Positions 8,246 through 17,606 of a stretch of DNA of 64,000 nucleotides are shown here, one piece after another (the first letter of the stretch is position 1; every line of letters starts with the position of its first letter). Made by a program: the position numbers and the translations under genes. Source of the DNA: Pirellulaceae bacterium (GTDB lineage Bacteria; Planctomycetota; Planctomycetia; Pirellulales; Pirellulaceae); assembly GCA_020852965.1 (NCBI GenBank), contig JADYZV010000046.1, positions 1-64,000 of the forward strand, in the 5' to 3' direction. The notes below the pieces were generated by a model, which saw only the letters and a program-made list of their open reading frames with translations, did not search any database and was not told the origin of the DNA.

Positions 8246-9382
8246 ATGAGCACCCAACGGGAACAACCATCCATTCCACTGATCGACTTGGCTACCCAAT
8301 CGTCCCGAATCAAAGAAGAGGTGTTGGCACGTATCGGACGCGTGATTGACAAAGCCAATTACATCTTGGGCGAGGAAGTCGCCGAGTTCGAAGCCGAGTT
8401 TGCGCGCTATTGCGGCGTCGAGCATTGCGTGGGAGTCGCCAATGGTACCGACGCCATCCACCTTGCCCTCCGTGCCCTCGATATCGGCCCAGGGGACGAA
8501 GTCATCACAGCCGCCAATTCGTTTGCGGCCACCGCTCTGGCGATCGCCTACAGTGGGGCTACTCCCGTACTGGTCGACATCTGCGAAGATGATTTCAATA
8601 TCGATCCAGTCATGATCCAGCGGGCCATCACACCCAACACCAAAGCGATCATTCCAGTTCACCTCTACGGTCAACCGGCCCGCATGCAAGAGATCCTGGC
8701 GATCGCCACGCGACACGACCTCAAGGTCATCGAGGACTCGGCGCAGGGGCACGGTGGCGAGCTGAATGGAACTCGCTGCGGTGCCTTTGGCGATATCGCT
8801 TGCTTCAGCTTCTACCCCGGCAAGAACTTGGGTGCCTTCGGCGACGCAGGGGCCTGCGTAACCCGAGACGCTCGGCTGGCTGAAAAACTACAGTTGCTCC
8901 GCAACTATGGCCAGGTCGTCAAGAACCGCCACGATCTACTCGGTTTCAACTGCCGACTCGACACCGTCCAAGCCTGCGTGCTGCTGACTAAAATGCAGTT
9001 CATCGAAGAGTGGACCGAGCAGCGAAGACAGGTCGCCCAGTGGTATCGCGAAGAATTGGCCAATACCGATCTGCTGCTCCCGATCGAGAGGTCGGGTGCG
9101 CGACACGTCTACCACTTGTTTGTCATCCGACATCCCGAGCGCGACCAGTTGATGAAGTTTTTGGCCGGCCGAAAAATCTTCTGTGGAATTCACTATCCCA
9201 ACCCATTGCCGACTGCGCAACCCTTTTCCGCTGCGCGGACGATCCCCGAGAATGTCCCTGTCTGCACGCAATTGTCAGGCGAAATCCTATCGCTGCCGAT
9301 GTACCCTGAAATGACACGCGAGCAAGTCGCAACGGTGGCTGCTGCTGCTGAAGAATTTGGTTTGATGACCGTGCGAGGTTGA
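8246..9382 (+). CDS. DegT/DnrJ/EryC1/StrS aminotransferase (WlbC/WbpE-like)
   Basis: This PLP-dependent sugar aminotransferase puts an amino group onto a keto-sugar nucleotide. From the ATG at 8246 it is 378 residues. Seen motifs are GVANGTDAIHLALRAL (cofactor phosphate), DEVITAANSFAATALAI, VIPVHLYGQPARM-like IIPVHLYGQ, IEDSAQGHGGELNG, and CFSFYPGKNLGAFGDAGA with the Schiff-base lysine in PGKNLG. The longer frame from a GTG at 8198 overlaps the repeat and looks spurious. It lies 185 bp after the acetyltransferase, separated by the palindromic repeat. Context suggests 3-amination of UDP-3-keto-GlcNAcA. Confidence 0.93.
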   Translation: MSTQREQPSIPLIDLATQSSRIKEEVLARIGRVIDKANYILGEEVAEFEAEFARYCGVEHCVGVANGTDAIHLALRALDIGPGDEVITAANSFAATALAIAYSGATPVLVDICEDDFNIDPVMIQRAITPNTKAIIPVHLYGQPARMQEILAIATRHDLKVIEDSAQGHGGELNGTRCGAFGDIACFSFYPGKNLGAFGDAGACVTRDARLAEKLQLLRNYGQVVKNRHDLLGFNCRLDTVQACVLLTKMQFIEEWTEQRRQVAQWYREELANTDLLLPIERSGARHVYHLFVIRHPERDQLMKFLAGRKIFCGIHYPNPLPTAQPFSAARTIPENVPVCTQLSGEILSLPMYPEMTREQVATVAAAAEEFGLMTVRG

Positions 9383-9399
9383 GCATCCGCAGGACCGCC

Positions 9400-9527
9400 C
9401 CTGGTTCGGTTACCGGAGTGGGCAATTGCCACTTCCAACGGCTCGGCTGTAAGGGTTCTTCCTTCGCCGACCACAACGTAGTCAGGATCGGTACCGTCTA
9501 TCGAGTAGCCATTGGGGTTTTGGACCA
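9400..9527 (-). pseudogene. Relic of a NagD-like HAD-family phosphatase
   Basis: Read on the minus strand, this stretch encodes NPNGYSIDGTDPDYVVVGEG followed by RTLTAEPLEVAIAHS. It closely resembles the middle of planctomycete NagD-type HAD IIA phosphatases (a segment of the form NGYxIxxxDPDYVVVGEGRTxTxE). A stop lies just upstream, and homology fades within about 50 codons, with no start or catalytic motifs. It is therefore a decayed fragment. The rest of 9383-9734 shows no gene. Confidence 0.55.
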
Positions 9528-9662
9528 GTTATGCCGGATTTAACCCCCTCAACCACATCGACATGAGGGGTCGCAGCGACTTTACGCATAGTACTTTTTC
9601 CGTTCCCGAGTATGCTAAGAGGTAGTTTTCCAGCCCGCCAAACACCGAATCAGCCAGTCTGT

Positions 9663-9683
9663 GCTACAACCGACGGTTGTAGC
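9663..9683. promoter_or_regulatory. Perfect 9-bp hairpin upstream of the chain-length gene
   Basis: GCTACAACC and GGTTGTAGC pair around a 3-base loop, 52 bases before the next ATG. No T-run follows, so a Rho-independent terminator is unlikely. It could be an operator or a leader structure. Role not shown. Confidence 0.4.
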
Positions 9684-9734
9684 ATTAGCCCACGATTCCA
9701 ACTTCCGTAAGCACACAACCAGCCGTGGAATTCA

Positions 9735-12080
9735 ATGACGAAATTGATGCAAGAAATTGACAAACCGGCCCAGCCATTGGTAGTGCCCCAGGCTCGCGAT
9801 GCCAAGTTAACTCCACGGCCCCCAGTCGAAGTAGAGCTGTCAAGCCCCGGCCCAATGTGGCCGCGCTATATCGAAGCGCTGTTCAAACGCAAGGTTATGA
9901 TTCTCGGTGCGCTGCTGGGGTCGCTGCTACTAGCTTGGCTCGCGTTGATTGTTTGGCCCAAACAATACCAATCAGAAGCCAAACTAATGATTCGAGTTGG
10001 ACGCGAAAGCGTAGCGCTCGACCCCTCGGCTACCACTAGCCAAACCCTGATGCTACAGAAAACGCAGGAAGAGGAGGTCAATTCGGCGCTCGACCTATTG
10101 CGCAGTCGCCGCATCGCCGAACGGACCGTTGATAAATTGGGGGCTGAGAATATCAATGCCGGAGTCCTCCCCAGCGGCCACACAGGACCGCTCGACCCGC
10201 TGTCCAAATATCTGCAACCGGTGACCGACTTGGTTCAGAACACGCTTCCGCAGCTATTGATTGCAACCGGCATCAAAGCAGAACTCAGCGAGCGGGAACT
10301 GGCGATCATGGAGCTAACCAAAAGCTTGGCGATTAGAGCCGAACGCCGCTCGGCGGTCGTCTCCATCGAGGCGTTTGCAAAGACGCCCGAAATGGCGCAG
10401 GCAATCGCGCAAACGGTTGGCGAAGAATTCATTAGTGAATACCTAGCGGTAACGCATAACTCGGGCTCGTACGCCTTCTTCAGTAGCCAAGCGCACGAAG
10501 CCAACGAAACTCGCAGCACGTTGGGCGAAATCAAAAACAGTTTTATGCAAGATCGCAAGCTGGTGACGATCGCCGCCAACCAGAGCATCCTCATCGATCA
10601 ACTGGGAACGATCGAGCGCGAGGTCATTACCGCGCGGGCTGAACTCGATCAAACCCTGGCGGAGATCGGCGATGTAGAGAAGAAGTTGTCGTTCATGCCC
10701 GACGAAGTGGTCTCGGAAAAGAAGCAAAGCGGCGATGCGACCTGGAGCGGCATGCGGCAACAAGTGTATACGCTCGAATTAGAGGAAAAGACGCTGGCTT
10801 CCAAATACCCTGCCGACAATCCGCTGTTGGCTCAAGTACGCGACAAACTGGCCGGGGCTCGCTCCATCTTGGAGAAGCTCGAAAGCGAACGTATCGACGA
10901 AAGTAAGACACCCAACCCAGCGCGTCTACGACTGGAAGAGGAATTGCAACGGCTACAAACCAAAGTCGTCGGCTTGCGCGCCAGCCTGCAACTGCGCGAA
11001 GACCAACACGCCGAGGTCGAGCATAAAATCGCCGAGATTCTCGATTCTGAGCGAGATCTGGAACAAATCGAGCGAGACATCAAGATGGCCGACACGCGGC
11101 TCGATCTACTGCGTCAAAAGCACGAGGAAGCTCGCGTGCTATCCGAGATGCAAGCTGATCGCGTCTCTAACCTGAGCTTGTTCCAACCCGCAACGTTGGT
11201 CGAGCGACCGGCTAGCCCCAATAAGAAGCTCCTGTTCCTCGCCTTTGCCGTACTCGGCTTGACGGCGAGCATATCCTTGGCCTTGCTCCAAGAACTCAAC
11301 TCGAAGCATCTACGGACGGTGGCCGATGTCGAGCGTGGACTAGGGTTGCCTGTCATCGGCAGTATTCGCAAAGTTCGCAGCGCGACCGTCCGCACGCACC
11401 GCCTATTGAAGCTGGTTCGCAAGCGTCCCAAGCTGCAAGCCGAGTTCCGCGCAATCATCTCCGACATCATGCTCACCCCAAGCCGTTCGGCCAGCGATGG
11501 AACGCGCGGGCGCACACTGGGCGTGATTGGAGTTTCGTCGGGCGTTGGTTCGAGCACCGTCTCTGCCGCAATGGCCATGGTCGCCACCGAGAAATGCGGC
11601 CTGGAGTCGACTTTGATCGACGCCAACAGCGAGAATTCATCGCTGTCAAAGTTCTTCAATCTCAACGGGGCGCCCGGCTTGGCAGAACTCGCCAATGGCG
11701 ATGCCACGCACGACGAGTGCGTGCAAAAACGATCCGAGAGTGGGCTGAGTCTGATATCGAGTTCGTCGGCCTACAAGGATCGTCAGCGTCTTGACGCGCC
11801 CCCTAAGAGCATTAGTGCGGCCATCCACAACTTTCAACTGTCATCCGACTTGGTCATCGTCGATCTACCTCCCGCAGTTTCCGCCGATCGCGCGGTGGCA
11901 TTGACCCACTATATGGATTTCGTACTGCTTGTCGTCGAGTCGGAGAAAACCGAACTCGCAGCCGCCCAGCGGATCGTGCGGCGACTGTCCCAATCCGATC
12001 GACAAGTCGTCGGCGTCATCCTCAACAAGACTCAGTGCTATCTTCCCAATTGGCTCGGCAATTTGATCGGTCTGAGCTGA
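9735..12080 (+). CDS. Wzz/GumC polysaccharide chain-length protein with degenerate tyrosine-kinase domain
   Basis: The 781-residue protein sets polymer length or forms the inner-membrane part of the export apparatus. It has a Wzz domain with a first membrane segment near residues 53-75 and a long coiled-coil periplasmic region (about 200-470). A second membrane segment near 496-518 (FLAFAVLGLTASISLALL) follows the GNVR-type VERPASPNKK. The cytosolic part resembles a BY-kinase/ParA fold: GVIGVSSGVGSSTVS near 598, LIDANSENSS, and LVIVDLPPAVSADRAV. The P-loop has serine where the Walker lysine should be, and there is no C-terminal tyrosine cluster. Kinase activity is thus doubtful. It sits at the centre of the polysaccharide locus. 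Confidence 0.9.
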   Translation: MTKLMQEIDKPAQPLVVPQARDAKLTPRPPVEVELSSPGPMWPRYIEALFKRKVMILGALLGSLLLAWLALIVWPKQYQSEAKLMIRVGRESVALDPSATTSQTLMLQKTQEEEVNSALDLLRSRRIAERTVDKLGAENINAGVLPSGHTGPLDPLSKYLQPVTDLVQNTLPQLLIATGIKAELSERELAIMELTKSLAIRAERRSAVVSIEAFAKTPEMAQAIAQTVGEEFISEYLAVTHNSGSYAFFSSQAHEANETRSTLGEIKNSFMQDRKLVTIAANQSILIDQLGTIEREVITARAELDQTLAEIGDVEKKLSFMPDEVVSEKKQSGDATWSGMRQQVYTLELEEKTLASKYPADNPLLAQVRDKLAGARSILEKLESERIDESKTPNPARLRLEEELQRLQTKVVGLRASLQLREDQHAEVEHKIAEILDSERDLEQIERDIKMADTRLDLLRQKHEEARVLSEMQADRVSNLSLFQPATLVERPASPNKKLLFLAFAVLGLTASISLALLQELNSKHLRTVADVERGLGLPVIGSIRKVRSATVRTHRLLKLVRKRPKLQAEFRAIISDIMLTPSRSASDGTRGRTLGVIGVSSGVGSSTVSAAMAMVATEKCGLESTLIDANSENSSLSKFFNLNGAPGLAELANGDATHDECVQKRSESGLSLISSSSAYKDRQRLDAPPKSISAAIHNFQLSSDLVIVDLPPAVSADRAVALTHYMDFVLLVVESEKTELAAAQRIVRRLSQSDRQVVGVILNKTQCYLPNWLGNLIGLS

Positions 12081-12214
12081 CAATTGCCTTCGTAACAGAA
12101 CAACTGGGAGTTTGGGATGTTCACTAGCTACCAGAGTCTTGGCGACTTCGATGACACTTGCCAGGCGACGCTTACGGACTCGTGCTTCAACCATTTTTGA
12201 TTTTAGGGTTGGTC

Positions 12215-12281
12215 GTAGTGGACGAGGTTACGAGTCCCAACCGGTTACCGTTTCCACGGGACTCGTAACCTCGTCCACTAC
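12215..12281. repeat. Palindromic repeat, AGTGGACGAGG family, copy 2
   Basis: The arms 12215-12238 and 12258-12281 are perfect inverted copies of the 24-base sequence beginning GTAGTGGACGAGG, around a 19-base loop. Flanking GGGTTG and CAACCC extend the pairing. Confidence 0.93.
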
Positions 12282-12352
12282 CCTCAACCCCAAGTTTTAG
12301 GCTGGATGTAGTACTAGCCGCAATTACAGAGCTGCCATCGCAATTCTAAGCT

Positions 12353-13696
12353 ATGCACACCACTCACGCCCCGTCTACCTCCACCGTGCCGCAGGTCAAG
12401 CCTCAGCTCACTGACAATGCGCTTCTCAACTGGTGTCTGTTTTGGCTACCCACGTTGCTGATCATGCTGGTCATCGTCATCCCCGACTTTGAGCCTAGGC
12501 ATGCGCAATCGGCCGGTGGGGTCGAGGTCGAATCGGACTTGGTGGCTACGATGGCTACTGAGAACTCGCTGCGCGAAAACGTTTTCTTTCTCAGCCTGCT
12601 AGCGTTAGGTGCGACGGGTGCGACGCTGTCCCTATTCGCTGGGCACAGCGGCAGGCGTCCCGGCAGTATCCATCTGTGGATCATCGTGGCCACGCTGGCC
12701 TTTGCCGTTTGTAGTCTGATGTGGACGGACGATCGCGCGCTGAGCTTCCGGCGTTTGGTGGTAACCGGATTCTTCGTGATCGGCGCTTGGGGAATCGGCC
12801 GTATTTGGCGTCCGATGCAATTAGTCCACATGGTATTCATTCTATCAGCTCTGTTCGCAATCAGTGGCATCCTCGCAGAGATCTACTATGGAACATTCTT
12901 GGCCGCTGGCGGCTACCGCTTCTCCGGCTTATTACACCCCAATCGTCAAGCATTGAGTTGCGGTCTGCTTGTATTGGCCGCGATGACGATGAAGGCCAAA
13001 ACCGGAAACTATTTCTTTGGGTTGCTGGCTGTGATCGGCTTCGGCCTATTGATCATGACCGGCTCTCGTGGTGGTGCCGCTGCCTGCGCGATCGCCGTGG
13101 CCTTTCAGTTTTTCGTCGCCGCCCCTTCAGCTCAACGCGTGGCGTGGGGCTTGTTTGGCAGCCTGCTTGTCGGTGGAGGGCTACTATTCGTATCGCTCGA
13201 ACCCAACGCTGTCCGACGTTTGGAGACGCTCGCCAAAATGGGACGCAGCGATGCACTGGCCGACCCAAAATCGCTTACCGGCCGAATCCCGATCTGGTCA
13301 GAAGTGGTAGTCGGTATCCAAGAGAGCCCACTCGTTGGACATGGCTACGCTGCTTATTGGACGCCTGAGCGGATTCATCGATTGTCGTACATCCATGACT
13401 GGGAGTTCAACAACGCCCACTCAAGTTATCTGGAGATCATGCTCAGCCTCGGGCTCGTCGGTTTCACACTCGGCATGACGAGTGTCCTATCCGTTTTCGC
13501 GCGAGGTTTGCAGCTCAACGCGCACGCTCCCGACTTGGGGTTGGTCTTCATCCTGTCGGTGTTTGTAATGGCCTTCATCAGCGGTCTGGTCGAGTCGATC
13601 TTCGTGTCGACGGGCTATGAATTTTTAGTTTGGTCGATCGGTGCCTTTATGATCGTCTACTATTCCCAGTCTAGGGGCGAGGGAAGCGACCGATGA
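12353..13696 (+). CDS. O-antigen ligase/Wzy-type polymerase
   Basis: The 447-residue polytopic membrane protein has about ten to twelve hydrophobic segments. It joins polysaccharide repeat units (Wzy) or ligates them (WaaL). Family landmarks are SGLLHPNRQALSCGLLVLAA, MTGSRGGAAACAIAV, and, in the large periplasmic loop, GRIPIWSEVV, ESPLVGHGYAAYW and NNAHSSYLEIMLSLGLVG. The last carries the conserved His. Its stop overlaps the flippase start in ATGA, so the two are translationally coupled. In a locus with Wzx and Wzz, a polymerase is more likely than a ligase. Confidence 0.9.
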   Translation: MHTTHAPSTSTVPQVKPQLTDNALLNWCLFWLPTLLIMLVIVIPDFEPRHAQSAGGVEVESDLVATMATENSLRENVFFLSLLALGATGATLSLFAGHSGRRPGSIHLWIIVATLAFAVCSLMWTDDRALSFRRLVVTGFFVIGAWGIGRIWRPMQLVHMVFILSALFAISGILAEIYYGTFLAAGGYRFSGLLHPNRQALSCGLLVLAAMTMKAKTGNYFFGLLAVIGFGLLIMTGSRGGAAACAIAVAFQFFVAAPSAQRVAWGLFGSLLVGGGLLFVSLEPNAVRRLETLAKMGRSDALADPKSLTGRIPIWSEVVVGIQESPLVGHGYAAYWTPERIHRLSYIHDWEFNNAHSSYLEIMLSLGLVGFTLGMTSVLSVFARGLQLNAHAPDLGLVFILSVFVMAFISGLVESIFVSTGYEFLVWSIGAFMIVYYSQSRGEGSDR

Positions 13697-15309
13697 GCCG
13701 CACCGACTCAGCAGCCAAGCCGCAATCTCCCACCCCGGAATCTTCATTGCCGCGTTCCTCATTGCTGCGTGTGGTCAGCAACGCCGCGTCGCTGTTGACC
13801 ACCGAGCTGCTCAACAAAGCGACCAACTTTCTCATCTATGCACTCATCGCACGCTATGAGTTGGGGCTGGGCGCGTTCGGCAGCTTCTCTTTGGGGCTGC
13901 TGCTGGTCTACGTCTTTCAAGTCTTTGCCAGTGTCGGACTACCGAATCTGCTGACTCGCGAAATTGCCCAACGCGTAGCCCGAACACCGCGTCTATTGTC
14001 CAACGGATTGGTAGCAGCCAGCTTGACTTCTTTATTGGCAATGTTGGCAATGGTCGCTACTCCATGGCTCATGCGCTACGACTCGACGACCTCGTGGATC
14101 ATCGTGGTACTCTCCCTAGGGTTATGGCCCTACGCGGCCTCGCAAGTCTTCGAATCCAGCTTTCGAGGAACGCAGCGCATGCATTTCATCGCCCTGGCCA
14201 ATGGGATCGCCAACACCGTAAAAGTATTGGGAGCCGTCTGGTTGTTGCACCATGGCTATGGCGTAGTCGAACTGGCTGGGCTGTTGGTCGCTGTCCGTTT
14301 CCTGGTCTTGCTCACCGATGTGCTGTGCTACTTTGGCTGGTCTGGCGATCGTTTGGTATCCTGGGATCGGCGTTACGTTCGCGCGCTGGTCCGCCGCAGC
14401 TCAACGTTCCTCGGCATCGACGCCGCCATCGCTGGCTGGAGCGCTGTCGACGCCTTGATTTTGTCGAAGATCATGAGCCCACAAGAAGTTGGCTTGTACA
14501 GCGCCGCGCTGCAATTGCTCCAGCCTGCCTCGTTGGTCTACCTCAGCATTGTGGGAAGCATCTTCCCAGCGATGTGTCATCGTCATCGTGAGAGTGTGAG
14601 TCATCATCAAAGTTTGACCGGCTCCCAAGCCCGAGAGCAGTTGCAACTCTACGCGCTGACCCGTTGGATGGTGGCGTTTCTATTGATACTTGGCTTACCT
14701 ACCGTCGTGCTGATATTTTCATTTGCTGACGTGATCTTGCACCTCGCCTACAACGATTTGGCCTTTATACGCTCGGTACCGGTCATGCAGATCGCTTGCT
14801 TCGCCCTCATTGCACAATGTTTCACAACGATACTGGGGCACGCATTATGGGCCGCTGATCAAGAGGTGGCAACTCTACGAATCGTAGTGGTCAATTTGAC
14901 CGCCAATCTGATCGTCAGCAGTTTTACCATCTACCACTGGGGTTTGATCGGTGCCGCCGCCGGTACGCTGCTGGTCAGTTTCTTGAACGTCCTGCAGCAC
15001 TACTTGGCCTACATGAAAGTCCTCCACAAGCATCCGATCGACTGGCAGATTATCAATCCGATCGTAGCCAGCGTAGCCATGGGCTGCGTGATTTACCTTG
15101 TCCCCAATGCAATTGCCGATGGTTTGTTGGGGATTTTGCCGGTGTCGCTACAAGGGCTGCTTGCCACGTGGCTTCCCAATCCGCAACGCGTCCTACTGGC
15201 GTTTCTCGGTGCAGTCGTCTATGCAGCGACGATCTTGACGTTGATCTCCGTGGTTCATGGTGGACCAAGGAAACTTCGCGATGGATTCTTCGCACCCTTG
15301 GTAAGTTGA
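13693..15309 (+). CDS. Wzx-type polysaccharide flippase (MOP superfamily)
   Basis: The 538-residue integral membrane protein moves lipid-linked repeat units across the inner membrane. The PST/Wzx pattern is clear: an early amphipathic helix and first segments (LLTTELLNKATNFLIYALI), SVGLPNLLTREIAQ, ASQVFESSFRGTQRM and about twelve to fourteen hydrophobic segments. The C-terminal quarter holds two further hydrophobic stretches (ASVAMGCVIYLVPNAIA, VLLAFLGAVVYAATILTLI). It starts four bases before the end of the polymerase gene. A second, less similar flippase lies at 53423-54955, outside the locus. Confidence 0.9.
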   Translation: MSRTDSAAKPQSPTPESSLPRSSLLRVVSNAASLLTTELLNKATNFLIYALIARYELGLGAFGSFSLGLLLVYVFQVFASVGLPNLLTREIAQRVARTPRLLSNGLVAASLTSLLAMLAMVATPWLMRYDSTTSWIIVVLSLGLWPYAASQVFESSFRGTQRMHFIALANGIANTVKVLGAVWLLHHGYGVVELAGLLVAVRFLVLLTDVLCYFGWSGDRLVSWDRRYVRALVRRSSTFLGIDAAIAGWSAVDALILSKIMSPQEVGLYSAALQLLQPASLVYLSIVGSIFPAMCHRHRESVSHHQSLTGSQAREQLQLYALTRWMVAFLLILGLPTVVLIFSFADVILHLAYNDLAFIRSVPVMQIACFALIAQCFTTILGHALWAADQEVATLRIVVVNLTANLIVSSFTIYHWGLIGAAAGTLLVSFLNVLQHYLAYMKVLHKHPIDWQIINPIVASVAMGCVIYLVPNAIADGLLGILPVSLQGLLATWLPNPQRVLLAFLGAVVYAATILTLISVVHGGPRKLRDGFFAPLVS

Positions 15310-15317
15310 GTACGCAC

Positions 15318-16412
15318 GTGACCGACAGCTTGAAAAAGATTGCCTTCGTCTCGTACGACTTCCCCGAGTACTCGATCCGTCACGTCAATGAGATGGTGGA
15401 TCATGCCGAGGTCCTGCTGTTGCTACCCGAGCAGACATCGCGCGAATACCTGTCGCTGCTCGATCCACGTGTGCGGTTCGAACCATTTCATAAACCACGG
15501 TTGCGGCAGCCGGCACGGCAAATCGTCAACGCTTTAAAGTTATTGCGCACCGTTTACCGCTTTGATCCCGATGTGGTCCACGTTCAGAATGGACACATGT
15601 ATTTCAATATGGTGCTGCCGCTACTGCGCAAATACCCGCTGGTGATGACCATCCATGATGTTCGCCAACATTTGGGTGATACCGAATCGGGGCACACGCC
15701 ACAGCGCATCATGGATTTTGGCTTTCGCCGAGCAGATCATGTCATCGTTCACGGCCTGAGTATGGTCGACACGGTCGTCGACGAGATCGGTTTTCGACCA
15801 GAGCAGATTCATGTCATTCCGCTAATAGCACTCGGCGAACTCGATTCATCTGAGCCGATCAGTGATGATGAGCAGTCCATTCTGTTTTTTGGTCGCATTT
15901 GGGAATACAAAGGGCTGGAGTATCTAATTCGCGCCGCTCCCAAAGTGTGTTCCGAGTTCCCTGAAGCGAGGATCATTGTCGCCGGGCGTGGCGAGGATAT
16001 GCAGCGTTATCGAAACGGTATGCACGACCCCGCGTCGTTTGTCGTTCTCAATGATTGGATCACCGACCAGCACCGCAGCGAGCTGTTTGCGCGTTGCAGT
16101 ATGGTTGTATTGCCTTACATCGAGGCCTCGCAAAGCGCCGTCACGCCGATTGCCTACGCCTATGAAAAGCCGGTCATCGTGACGCGCATCGGGGGCTTGC
16201 CCGACATGGTCGATCACGGCAAGACGGGATTGTTGATACCACCGCGCGACGCCGACGCCTTGGCCGATGCCATGCTGCAGTTGCTCCGCGACCGCACCGC
16301 TCGCATCGAGATGGGGCGAGCTGGCAAGCGCAAACTACTTCAAGAGTGCGCCCCTCCCGTGGTCGTTGCACAAACGCTCGAAGTTTATCGCCAAACCATC
16401 GCAAGTCGCTAA
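15318..16412 (+). CDS. GT4-type glycosyltransferase
   Basis: This is a GT-B fold transferase of 364 residues from a GTG at 15318, eight bases after the flippase stop. The frame is open further upstream but overlaps the flippase, and VTDSLKKIAFVSYDFPEYS is a natural start. The N-terminal domain has VVHVQNGHMY and VMTIHDVRQHLGD. The C-terminal nucleotide-sugar domain has ILFFGRIWEYKGLEYLIRA, shown in part, then IIVAGRG and the EASQSAVTPIAYAYEKPVI retaining-GT signature with Glu. GGLPDMVDHGKTGLLIPPRD follows. Acceptor and sugar cannot be told. It belongs to the polysaccharide operon. Confidence 0.92.
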   Translation: MTDSLKKIAFVSYDFPEYSIRHVNEMVDHAEVLLLLPEQTSREYLSLLDPRVRFEPFHKPRLRQPARQIVNALKLLRTVYRFDPDVVHVQNGHMYFNMVLPLLRKYPLVMTIHDVRQHLGDTESGHTPQRIMDFGFRRADHVIVHGLSMVDTVVDEIGFRPEQIHVIPLIALGELDSSEPISDDEQSILFFGRIWEYKGLEYLIRAAPKVCSEFPEARIIVAGRGEDMQRYRNGMHDPASFVVLNDWITDQHRSELFARCSMVVLPYIEASQSAVTPIAYAYEKPVIVTRIGGLPDMVDHGKTGLLIPPRDADALADAMLQLLRDRTARIEMGRAGKRKLLQECAPPVVVAQTLEVYRQTIASR

Positions 16413-16443
16413 GCTGTTGCCACCGTCGCCAGAGGGTGGAAGC

Positions 16444-17601
16444 ATGCCACCTGGCGAGCGCAGCTACAACATTCATCCAACGATTGAGAATAGACAAGTG
16501 TCGCAATACCACGACGTTGCCTTGAACATCCACTCCTATATGGAACGCAGCTTCTCCGTCGACGGAGCCATCATCGGCCCCGATCCTGGAGTCCGCTTCA
16601 ACTATCGCATCTGGCGCTTCCTCAAAGGCTACACGCCGTGGATTGCCTGGAATGATGGACTGTACTACTTGCAATGCCAAGGCTACTGGGTCATGGCCAA
16701 TTGGCTGTTGTCTCGAGAACCCGAAGATCGCTTCGCGCAGATCGCCTTGGCCGCCAGCGACCGAATCGTCGAACGTCAACGCGCCGACGGGGCGTGGGAC
16801 TATCCAAATCCCGAATGGAAAGGCCGAGTCGCCACCGTCGAGGGCACCTTCGCATCGTTCGCACTGCTGGAAGCCTATCGCCATACCGGTCGCGAAAGGT
16901 ACTTGCAGTCGGCCTTGCGTTACCATGATTTCTTCAGCAATTGTATCGGCTTTCAAGAGTATCAAGGCACATCTGCCGTAAACTACTTTGCGGGGAGGCA
17001 CAGCAACCCAGTCCCTAACAATTCGTCGCTCATCCTGCGCTACTTGGCCAACCTGGCCCAGGCCACCGGAGAGCCGCGTTACGCAGATAAATGCAAGTCG
17101 GTAGTCGATTTCCTGCTGAAATTCCAGCGGCCCTCGGGGGAACTGCCGTATGTGGTCGATGAACCCAGAATGCTCCATTTTCAGTGTTTCCAGTACCATT
17201 CCTTCATATATCTCGATACTTGGAACTATTATCGAATGAGTGGGGACGAGCGTGTGTTGCCCTTTCTGCAAGGTGTCTTGCGATTCCTCGAAGGGGCCGT
17301 ACACCCGAGCGGTTATGGCTACTACCAATGCGATCAGCCTTACCGCACTGTGAACTACCACACCGCCGCTATCGCCACCGCGCTGGTCACTTGCGACGAC
17401 ATCGGCCTGAGTTCCGGGAAAGTTGCCGAGTATCGTGCCCTGGCGCAGCGAGCTTATCAATACCTTTATCAGCAGCAACAATCCGATGGCAGCTTTACCC
17501 ACTCGCGCGGTGACTACCGTTTTGTCTGTGATCACCGTCGCTACCCACGCTACCTGGCCATGATGCTCTATCACCTTCTTTGCACTGCGGAGAGGGCGTG
17601 A
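16444..17601 (+). CDS. Unrecognised (alpha/alpha) toroid-like protein of polysaccharide locus
   Basis: The product is 385 residues from the ATG at 16444, preceded by GAGGGTGGAAGC; upstream in-frame codons overlap the glycosyltransferase. No signal peptide or membrane segment is apparent. It has repeated helical-hairpin motifs that recall six-hairpin glycosidase, epimerase or prenyltransferase-repeat folds: IVERQRADGAWDYPN, FLLKFQRPSGELPYVV and YLYQQQQSDGSFTH each contain a Q-x-x-x-G-x-W/L/F pattern. Conserved-looking aromatic and acidic residues (WIAWNDGLYY, YGYYQCDQPYRTVNYH) suggest a carbohydrate site. A glucuronyl-C5-epimerase-like role is possible but only a guess. Position between two glycosyltransferases points to polysaccharide modification. 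Confidence 0.75.
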   Translation: MPPGERSYNIHPTIENRQVSQYHDVALNIHSYMERSFSVDGAIIGPDPGVRFNYRIWRFLKGYTPWIAWNDGLYYLQCQGYWVMANWLLSREPEDRFAQIALAASDRIVERQRADGAWDYPNPEWKGRVATVEGTFASFALLEAYRHTGRERYLQSALRYHDFFSNCIGFQEYQGTSAVNYFAGRHSNPVPNNSSLILRYLANLAQATGEPRYADKCKSVVDFLLKFQRPSGELPYVVDEPRMLHFQCFQYHSFIYLDTWNYYRMSGDERVLPFLQGVLRFLEGAVHPSGYGYYQCDQPYRTVNYHTAAIATALVTCDDIGLSSGKVAEYRALAQRAYQYLYQQQQSDGSFTHSRGDYRFVCDHRRYPRYLAMMLYHLLCTAERA

Positions 17602-17606
17602 GTGTT

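Noticed and set aside
16174..17574. 466-residue open frame on the minus strand
   Set aside because: It is antisense to the glycosyltransferase and toroid-like genes, which have clear homology or start signals; its product has no recognisable motif.
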